A DNA stretch of 64,000 bases, from positions 62,001 through 126,000 of the forward strand of contig JAFSQE010000035.1 of assembly GCA_017446775.1 (NCBI GenBank), in the 5' to 3' direction. A program made the translations under genes and the position numbers. Origin of the DNA: Bacteroidales bacterium (GTDB taxonomy: Bacteria > Bacteroidota > Bacteroidia > Bacteroidales > UBA932). The notes below the pieces were generated by a model. It saw only the letters and a list, made by a program, of their open reading frames with translations. It was not told the origin of the DNA and did no database searches. The first letter of the stretch is position 1; the number at the start of each line of letters is the position of its first letter. Positions 59,046 through 64,000 of this stretch are shown here, piece after piece.

Positions 59046-60419
59046 ATGATAGTTATGAAATTTGGCGGCACGTCGATAGCCGACGCCGCCGCAATACGCA
59101 GGACAATCTCGATTATCACCAGGAAAATGCAGAGCAAGCCGGTGGTGGTGGTATCTGCATGTGCCAATGTCACCAACCTACTCGGCCAGGTGGTAGAGCT
59201 AACAGAGGCCGGCGACAAGGCTGGAAGCGAAGAGATTATCCTCTCGCTTAAAGACAGGCACAAAATGATTGTGGACGAGCTCTCGCTGGGCATAGCCGTA
59301 AAGCGTCCGACTCCCGACACAACCGATATATACAACGCGATAGAGAAGATCTGCAACTCGCTTTGGACCCTTTCCAAGGCGCACCTGGGCGGGCAGATTC
59401 CCGATGCCGACAAGGCCTACATGATGTCGCTGGGAGAATACCTCTCTTCTGATATCGTATGCTTCATGATGAACGCGCTTGGGCTTAAGACCATGCTGGT
59501 TGATGCGCGCCACTTTATGATTACCTCGCCAAACTACATGTGCGCCACCGCCAACGCAGCCGAGGTTAGCAAGCGTGCCAACAGCGTGATATCCAAGGCA
59601 TTCAAAACTGCCGACGCGGTGATAACGCAAGGTTTCGTGGGAGTGACCATAGAGGGCGACCCCACGGTGATGGGGCGCGGCAGCAGCGACTATTCCGCAT
59701 CGCTGCTGGGCATGGTTCTTGATGCTGACAGGGTTGAGATATGGACTGATGTAGACGGCATCCGCACCGCCGACCCCAACCTGGTAAGCAACACCCGCGG
59801 CATCGGCAAACTCTCTTACGAAGAGGCGGCGGAACTGGCCCGCTTCGGGGCAAAGGTTATCCACCCGCTGTCGATAGAGCCGGCCGCATCCAAGAACATC
59901 CCGATTTACGTGCTCAACAGCATGAATGCCGATGCAGAGGGAACTGTGGTGCAGGGCGGAGCCAGCATACCCGACGGCGTGAAGAGCATCTCGTACAACG
60001 AGAACATCCGCGTGGTGAACATATATTCGCCAAAGATGATCAACACCACCGGCTTTCTGACCAAGATCTTCGCGGTATTTGAAAAGCACGGCGTCTCTGT
60101 GGATATGATCAGCACCTCCGAGGCGAGCGTCTCCGTAACTGTAGATGCCACCGCCCCGGTTGATGCCGTATCCGCCGATTTGGCAAAATACGGCAACATC
60201 ACCGTAGACCGCGACAAGAGCCAGGTGAGCATAATAGGCAAGAATATCATCGGCGTTAAGGGGGCTGTGGCGGCTGTGTTCGAGGCGGTGAACGACAGTA
60301 AGATCTACATGATGTCTCAGGGTTCGTCTTTCCTGAACCTGAGCATCGTGATAGACCGTCCGGAAATAGCAAACGTGGTACGCAAACTCCATAAAGTATT
60401 CTTTGAAAATGGCGATTAA
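59046..60419 (+). CDS. lysC: Aspartate kinase
   Basis: Phosphorylates aspartate, the entry to lysine, threonine, methionine and diaminopimelate. The 457 residues include VMKFGGTSIADAAAIRR at the start, GFVGVTIEGDPTVMGRGSSD near residue 200 and two C-terminal ACT domains (from about 305), including SVDMISTSEASVSVTVD, which bind lysine for feedback in the monofunctional class. No homoserine dehydrogenase domain is fused. A second ATG three codons later is possible. It overlaps dapB, forming lysC-dapB-dapA-ddh. Confidence 0.94.
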   Translation: MIVMKFGGTSIADAAAIRRTISIITRKMQSKPVVVVSACANVTNLLGQVVELTEAGDKAGSEEIILSLKDRHKMIVDELSLGIAVKRPTPDTTDIYNAIEKICNSLWTLSKAHLGGQIPDADKAYMMSLGEYLSSDIVCFMMNALGLKTMLVDARHFMITSPNYMCATANAAEVSKRANSVISKAFKTADAVITQGFVGVTIEGDPTVMGRGSSDYSASLLGMVLDADRVEIWTDVDGIRTADPNLVSNTRGIGKLSYEEAAELARFGAKVIHPLSIEPAASKNIPIYVLNSMNADAEGTVVQGGASIPDGVKSISYNENIRVVNIYSPKMINTTGFLTKIFAVFEKHGVSVDMISTSEASVSVTVDATAPVDAVSADLAKYGNITVDRDKSQVSIIGKNIIGVKGAVAAVFEAVNDSKIYMMSQGSSFLNLSIVIDRPEIANVVRKLHKVFFENGD

Positions 60420-61080
60420 AGTTGTTATAAGCGGATATGGCCGGATGGGCCATATGGTAGAGCAGGTGCTCGCAAAGCGGGGCATCCCCTGCGCCGCGTG
60501 CAGCGAAGATATCACCGCCACACCCAGGGAACTTGCCCGGGAATGCGTCTGCATAGATTTTACCACTCCCGATGCATTCAGGGCCAACTACAGGTTTCTG
60601 GCAGAGAACTTCAAGGCCGTTGTGGTGGGCACCACGGGCTGGAACGACATCCAGGGAGAGGTCGTCGCATATTTCAACAAATGCGGCACCCCGATGATTT
60701 ACGCATCCAACTTCTCCATAGGGGTTAATATCCTCTTCAAGACGGCAGAGTATCTGTCGCGCATGGCCTCCGGCCTGGGCGATTACAAGACCGCGATAGA
60801 GGAGATTCACCACATACACAAGCTGGATGCCCCCAGCGGCACTGCAATCACACTTGGCAAGATTGTGGATGCGGCCGGAGGATACGACACGCCCATAACC
60901 TCCCAGAGAATCAGTGAGGTGCCGGGCATACACACTCTCACCCTCACAGGCGGCTGCGACAAGATTACCCTAAGCCACGAGGCATTCTCGCGCGAAGGGC
61001 TTGCTGCGGGTGCTGTAGAGGCTGCACTTATGACCGGGCACGTCAGCGGCGTGCACGAATTCAAAGACCTGATTATCTAA
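60409..61080 (+). CDS. dapB: 4-hydroxy-tetrahydrodipicolinate reductase
   Basis: Reduces 4-hydroxy-tetrahydrodipicolinate to tetrahydrodipicolinate, the branch compound for both DapL and Ddh. The 223-residue protein has KVVISGYGRMGHMVEQVL for NAD(P)H, VVGTTGWND, and the substrate loop EEIHHIHKLDAPSGTA. It is a little shorter than E. coli DapB (273), in line with compact Bacteroidota forms. Overlaps lysC by 11 bases; the ATG two codons upstream at 60403 is an alternative start. Confidence 0.94.
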   Translation: MAIKVVISGYGRMGHMVEQVLAKRGIPCAACSEDITATPRELARECVCIDFTTPDAFRANYRFLAENFKAVVVGTTGWNDIQGEVVAYFNKCGTPMIYASNFSIGVNILFKTAEYLSRMASGLGDYKTAIEEIHHIHKLDAPSGTAITLGKIVDAAGGYDTPITSQRISEVPGIHTLTLTGGCDKITLSHEAFSREGLAAGAVEAALMTGHVSGVHEFKDLII

Positions 61081-61092
61081 TTTTCAGAAGCT

Positions 61093-61974
61093 ATGGAACA
61101 ACTTAAACTACAAGGGTGCGGAACCGCGCTTATAACCCCCTTCAAAAACGAGGAGGTAGACTACAGGGCTTTTGAAAATCTGGTAAAATTCCAGATAGAG
61201 GCGGGCGTCCACTTCCTGGTGCCGCTGGGCACTACCGGCGAGACCCCCTGCCTTATGGATAACGAGCGCATCAAGATACTCCAGATAGCCAAGGAGAATG
61301 CCCAGGGTCGCCCCGTAATGGTGGGTGTTGGCACAAATTCGCTGGTGATGACCCGGGGCAACATAGAGGTGCTTGCGCCCTACGACCCCGATGCGTTCCT
61401 GGTGGTTACCCCCTATTATAACAAACCGTCGCAGGACGGTCTGATATCTTATTTCACCGCTGTGGCAGACTTTGCCCCGCGTCCCGTGGTACTCTACAAC
61501 GTTCCTGGCCGTACCGGCGTAAACATCAGCGCAGAGACTACACTGCGACTGGCAGAGCATCCCAACATAATTGCTGTTAAGGAGGCATCGGGCAATTACG
61601 ACCAGATATCCAAGATAATCGCCCATGCTCCGGAAGGGTTTGCGGTGCTCAGCGGCAACGACGACGAGACCCTGTCGTTGATGGCTACCGGCGCTGCCGG
61701 CGTTATCAGTGTAGCGTCCAACATAGTTCCGCGCGAGATGGTGGCCATGACAGAGGCGATGCTAAGCGGCGACCTTGCCACCGCCCGCCCCATACACCAC
61801 CGGCTGTTCGATCTGTTCAAGAACTGCTTTGTAGAGAGCAATCCGATTCCCGCAAAGGCAGCCCTCTCCCTTATGGGAATGATTTGCAACGAACTCCGGC
61901 TCCCGATGGTTCCGGCGCAGGAGAGCACGATGCAACTTATGGAGAAAACTTTAAAAGAATTAGGAATAATATAA
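61093..61974 (+). CDS. dapA: 4-hydroxy-tetrahydrodipicolinate synthase
   Basis: Condenses aspartate semialdehyde with pyruvate. The 293-residue TIM barrel has PLGTTGETPCL, VTPYYNKPSQDGL, LYNVPGRTGVNI and the Schiff-base lysine in IIAVKEASGNY near residue 164. Normal length. Twelve bases after dapB and one base before ddh, so all are co-transcribed. Confidence 0.96.
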   Translation: MEQLKLQGCGTALITPFKNEEVDYRAFENLVKFQIEAGVHFLVPLGTTGETPCLMDNERIKILQIAKENAQGRPVMVGVGTNSLVMTRGNIEVLAPYDPDAFLVVTPYYNKPSQDGLISYFTAVADFAPRPVVLYNVPGRTGVNISAETTLRLAEHPNIIAVKEASGNYDQISKIIAHAPEGFAVLSGNDDETLSLMATGAAGVISVASNIVPREMVAMTEAMLSGDLATARPIHHRLFDLFKNCFVESNPIPAKAALSLMGMICNELRLPMVPAQESTMQLMEKTLKELGII

Positions 61975-61975
61975 T

Positions 61976-62872
61976 ATGACAAAGATCAGAGCAGCCGTTG
62001 TTGGATACGGCAATATAGGCAGATATACCATAGAGGCGCTGGAGGCAGCACCGGATTTCGAGATTGCCGGCATAGTGCGCCGCAATGCCGCCGACATCCC
62101 GTCGGAACTGGCAGGTTACAAAGTTGTTACATCTCTGAAAGAACTTGAGAATGTGAACGTTGCAATCCTGGCCACCCCTACCCGCAAGGTTGAGGAATAT
62201 GCGCTTCAGGCACTCGCTATGGGAATCAATACCGTAGATAGTTTCGACATCCATACCAAAATTCCTGCACTGCGCGCAACGCTAGCCGCTGCCGCCGTTA
62301 AGGCAGGTCGCGCCTGCATAATATCGGCTGGCTGGGATCCGGGCACAGATTCCATGGTTCGTGCAATACTTGAGGCTTGCGCCCCTAAAGGTCTCACCTA
62401 CACCAACTTTGGTCCAGGGATGAGCATGGGCCATTCGGTTGCCGTAAAATCGATAGAGGGTGTTGAAGACGCTCTGTCCATGACCATCCCCACCGGAGAA
62501 GGGGTACACCGCCGCATGGTTTATGTACAGGTCAAGCCCGGGTACGATTTTGAAAAGATTGCAGCCGCAGTCAAAGCCGACCCCTACTTCGCATCGGACG
62601 AGACACACGTCTTCCAGGTAGATAGCGTGGATGCAGTTAAGGATATGGGCCACGGGGTCAATCTCGTGCGCAAGGGCGTTTCCGGCAAGACCCAGAACCA
62701 GAACTTCTGCTTCAAGATGAGCATCAACAACCCCGCCCTCACCGGTCAGATACTTGTAGCAGCCGCCCGCGCCGTTGTGCGCCAGAAGCCTGGGTGCTAC
62801 ACAATGATAGAGATTCCGCCGGTGGACCTGCTCCCCGGAGAGCGAAATGTATGGATAGGACACATCGTATAA
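61976..62872 (+). CDS. ddh: meso-diaminopimelate dehydrogenase
   Basis: NADPH-dependent reductive amination of tetrahydrodipicolinate (open-chain form) straight to meso-diaminopimelate in one step, using free ammonia. The 298 residues start KIRAAVVGYGNIGRYTIEAL, then IAGIVRRN, TVDSFDIHTKIPALR and SAGWDPGTDSMVRAI, known stretches of Ddh. Length is usual (about 300-325). It ends the lysine operon, just ahead of a terminator. The same genome has the alternative dapL-dapF pair. Confidence 0.93.
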   Translation: MTKIRAAVVGYGNIGRYTIEALEAAPDFEIAGIVRRNAADIPSELAGYKVVTSLKELENVNVAILATPTRKVEEYALQALAMGINTVDSFDIHTKIPALRATLAAAAVKAGRACIISAGWDPGTDSMVRAILEACAPKGLTYTNFGPGMSMGHSVAVKSIEGVEDALSMTIPTGEGVHRRMVYVQVKPGYDFEKIAAAVKADPYFASDETHVFQVDSVDAVKDMGHGVNLVRKGVSGKTQNQNFCFKMSINNPALTGQILVAAARAVVRQKPGCYTMIEIPPVDLLPGERNVWIGHIV

Positions 62873-62881
62873 GAAATATTC

Positions 62882-62910
62882 AACGGCCGTTAAACCAGCG
62901 GCCGTTTTTC
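62882..62910 (+). terminator. Terminator of the lysC-dapB-dapA-ddh operon
   Basis: AACGGCCG (62882-62889) and CGGCCGTT (62899-62906) pair perfectly over eight bases with a nine-base loop, followed by TTTC. Confidence 0.85.
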
Positions 62911-62946
62911 TCATCTAATTTTCCGAAAATCATTAAACAAAACGAT

Positions 62947-63606
62947 ATGAAGAAACTGTTCAAACTCTTTATGATTCTTGTTCTGGCCGCAGCCCCTGTA
63001 GCTGTTATGGCGCAGAACGACCGCCCCGAACCGCCGCAGAGGCCGGATGGAGCCCCGTTTAAAGGTGGACCTCGCTCCGAGCACCAGCAGATGACAATCC
63101 AGCAGCGGGCCCACATGATTACAGACCAGATGGACCGCCTGCTCAATCTCACCGACAAGCAGTACCAGAAGATTTACAAGCTCAATCTCAAAGAGCTCAA
63201 AGAGATGGAGGCTGACTCACTGTTTATGGGTCGTCGCGGCATGGGCTTCGGTCCTGGTTTTGGCCCGGGTCCCGGTGGCCCTGGCAACCGCGCACAGTTT
63301 GAGCGCGACATGGCCCGCGCCGGCCGCGAGTTTACCCCGCTGAGTCAACAGCAGATGGAAGAGCTTCGCGCAGCGCACGAGAAGTCACGCCTTAAGAAAG
63401 ACAAGAAACTGCGCAAGATCCTCACCGACGAGCAGTATGGCAAATGGGTCAAAGCAGAACAGGAGCGCCTGATACGCATGCAGCAGATGCGTAAAGAGCG
63501 CGGACATGGGCGTGGTCCCGGTTTTGGCCCCGGTGGACCTGGAGGTCCGGGCGCGCCCGGCAATCCAGGACCTGGCCCCGCCAATCCCCCCGCAAAAGCA
63601 GAATAA
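62947..63606 (+). CDS. DUF4890-like periplasmic protein with LTxxQ-type motifs
   Basis: A 219-residue exported protein: signal peptide MKKLFKLFMILVLAAAPVAVMA, then a helical region with LNLTDKQYQKIYKLNLKELK (LTxxQ motif) and a second LTDEQYGKWVKAEQERL. Such paired LTxxQ helices occur in CpxP/Spy-type periplasmic stress chaperones and in DUF4890. Two glycine-proline-rich low-complexity segments (GFGPGFGPGPGGPG near residue 100 and GPGFGPGGPGGPGAPG near 195) flank the second helix. Role is unknown. The start is chosen because it opens the signal peptide; the longer frame runs back into ddh. Confidence 0.8.
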   Translation: MKKLFKLFMILVLAAAPVAVMAQNDRPEPPQRPDGAPFKGGPRSEHQQMTIQQRAHMITDQMDRLLNLTDKQYQKIYKLNLKELKEMEADSLFMGRRGMGFGPGFGPGPGGPGNRAQFERDMARAGREFTPLSQQQMEELRAAHEKSRLKKDKKLRKILTDEQYGKWVKAEQERLIRMQQMRKERGHGRGPGFGPGGPGGPGAPGNPGPGPANPPAKAE

Positions 63607-63622
63607 CACTATAATAAAACAG

Positions 63623-63651
63623 TTCGCCACCCCGGTATCCGGAGTGGCGAA
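63623..63651. terminator. Terminator-like hairpin between convergent genes
   Basis: TTCGCCACCCCGG pairs with CCGGAGTGGCGAA with one mismatch and a three-base loop. The minus-strand side is followed by CTGTTTTATT, so it may stop the minus gene better than the plus one. Confidence 0.65.
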
Positions 63652-63672
63652 TTGCTTACAGATGCAGTAGAA

Positions 63673-64000
63673 TTATTTCAAATTAAATGTATGCCATCCT
63701 GTGGTATACCAATCAAATGAATGGCAAGCATTTATTGTTAACTCAGAACTTGGGGATCCAATCTTATCGCGAGGAATACTGATTTCAATATATGCGTTCC
63801 CACTAATGGTACCACTAAGATAAACTTGACCAACAGTAGAACCATTATAGTTAATGGAGCCTACTTCTCCCTCAACACATTCGGTCGTACCAGAATTGTC
63901 GGTAAGCGGAGCAAAAGCTATCTCTACTTCACATGAGCCACCAATATTACCGCCAGCAGACGAGCCGCCCTCTCCGTCAGCACCTAAATCTAAACCGGTA
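63673..64000 (-). CDS. Unrecognised secreted-like protein, C-terminal fragment
   Basis: Open on the minus strand from the right edge to a TAA at 63673-63675, 109 codons. The translation has a Gly/Ser-rich start (LDLGADGEGGSSAGGNIGGS), then a strand-rich part with EVEIAFAPLTDNSGTTECV, GQVYLSGTISGNAYIEISIP and an end of HSFDWYTTGWHTFNLK. The alternation and Gly/Ser linker suggest an extracellular beta-sandwich or repeat protein. Its DNA is clearly more AT-rich than its neighbours, a possible sign of separate origin. No family is recognised; start and N-terminus lie outside the window. Confidence 0.6.
   Translation of the reverse strand, partial: TGLDLGADGEGGSSAGGNIGGSCEVEIAFAPLTDNSGTTECVEGEVGSINYNGSTVGQVYLSGTISGNAYIEISIPRDKIGSPSSELTINACHSFDWYTTGWHTFNLK

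Noticed and set aside
1-64000. Prophage, insertion sequence or integrative element
   Set aside because: No integrase, transposase, terminal repeats or target duplications were found; neighbours are core metabolic genes.

Overview
The window looks like chromosomal DNA from a member of the Bacteroidota, most likely order Bacteroidales. The signs are: promoter-like TTTG-N19-TAnnTTTG elements instead of E. coli-type boxes, type III glutamine synthetase, a sphingolipid-type serine palmitoyltransferase, a Mfa/Fim-type fimbrial cluster, DUF4301, DUF3467 and DUF3737 proteins, and a SusC-era style carboxypeptidase-like/beta-barrel outer-membrane protein. Base composition is moderately GC-rich by eye, which fits an Alistipes-like or uncultured Bacteroidales lineage better than classical Bacteroides, but genus cannot be fixed from the sequence alone. 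Nothing looks like a prophage, insertion sequence, integron or CRISPR array. It is mostly core metabolism with a few accessory islands.

Layout. 1-8.4 kb: the start of gltB (minus, cut by the edge), dapF-dapL-glnN and a glycosyltransferase on plus, then clpC on minus. 8.4-12.2 kb: tRNA-Lys(CTT) with a clear promoter and terminator, then a minus operon MATE transporter - DUF3737 - PatB-like aminotransferase. 12.2-18.1 kb: a tightly overlapping aromatic-amino-acid operon, (chorismate mutase-AroB fusion)-aroC-aroQ-aroA-tyrA-DAHP synthase. 18.1-23.0 kb (minus): short-chain dehydrogenase and serine palmitoyltransferase, fabI, fabZ, a DUF1508 protein, and a COG0523 metallochaperone. 23.1-28.7 kb: fimbrial cluster ending with a membrane-anchored LytTR regulator. 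28.7-30.4 kb (minus): tRNA-Glu(CTC), a terminator, then gltX. 30.5-32.3 kb: asparaginase and a DUF2807 protein. 32.3-39.3 kb (minus): maf, valS, tatA, tatC, an ABC-F ATPase and rlmB. 39.4-43.4 kb: a GH110-like glycosidase lipoprotein, a HAD phosphatase (minus) and a DUF2207 protein interrupted by an in-frame TAG. 43.6-50.8 kb (minus): a PEP-synthase-like regulator-type protein, a coiled-coil protein, zapA, a probable 6S-like RNA, rny, DUF3467 and DUF4301. 50.9-56.1 kb: a large outer-membrane beta-barrel protein, then two membrane transport proteins on minus. 56.3-62.9 kb: gdhA, a lipoprotein sugar-isomerase-like protein with a remarkable cysteine-rich tail (minus), and the lysine operon lysC-dapB-dapA-ddh. 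62.9-64 kb: a periplasmic DUF4890-like protein and the end of an unrecognised protein.

How it works together. Two complete ways to reach meso-diaminopimelate are encoded (DapL+DapF, and Ddh), fed by LysC, DapA and DapB. Nitrogen entry is covered by GltB, GlnN and GdhA. The aromatic operon carries five of the shikimate-to-tyrosine steps plus DAHP synthase; aroE, aroK and prephenate dehydratase must lie elsewhere. Serine palmitoyltransferase with its adjacent reductase, and fabI-fabZ, form a lipid block. There are no intergenic gaps above 300 bases. The most unusual items are the cysteine-rich tail (57.8-58.0 kb), the chorismate mutase-AroB fusion, the amber-split DUF2207 gene, and an RNA whose outer stem takes in the zapA stop codon.
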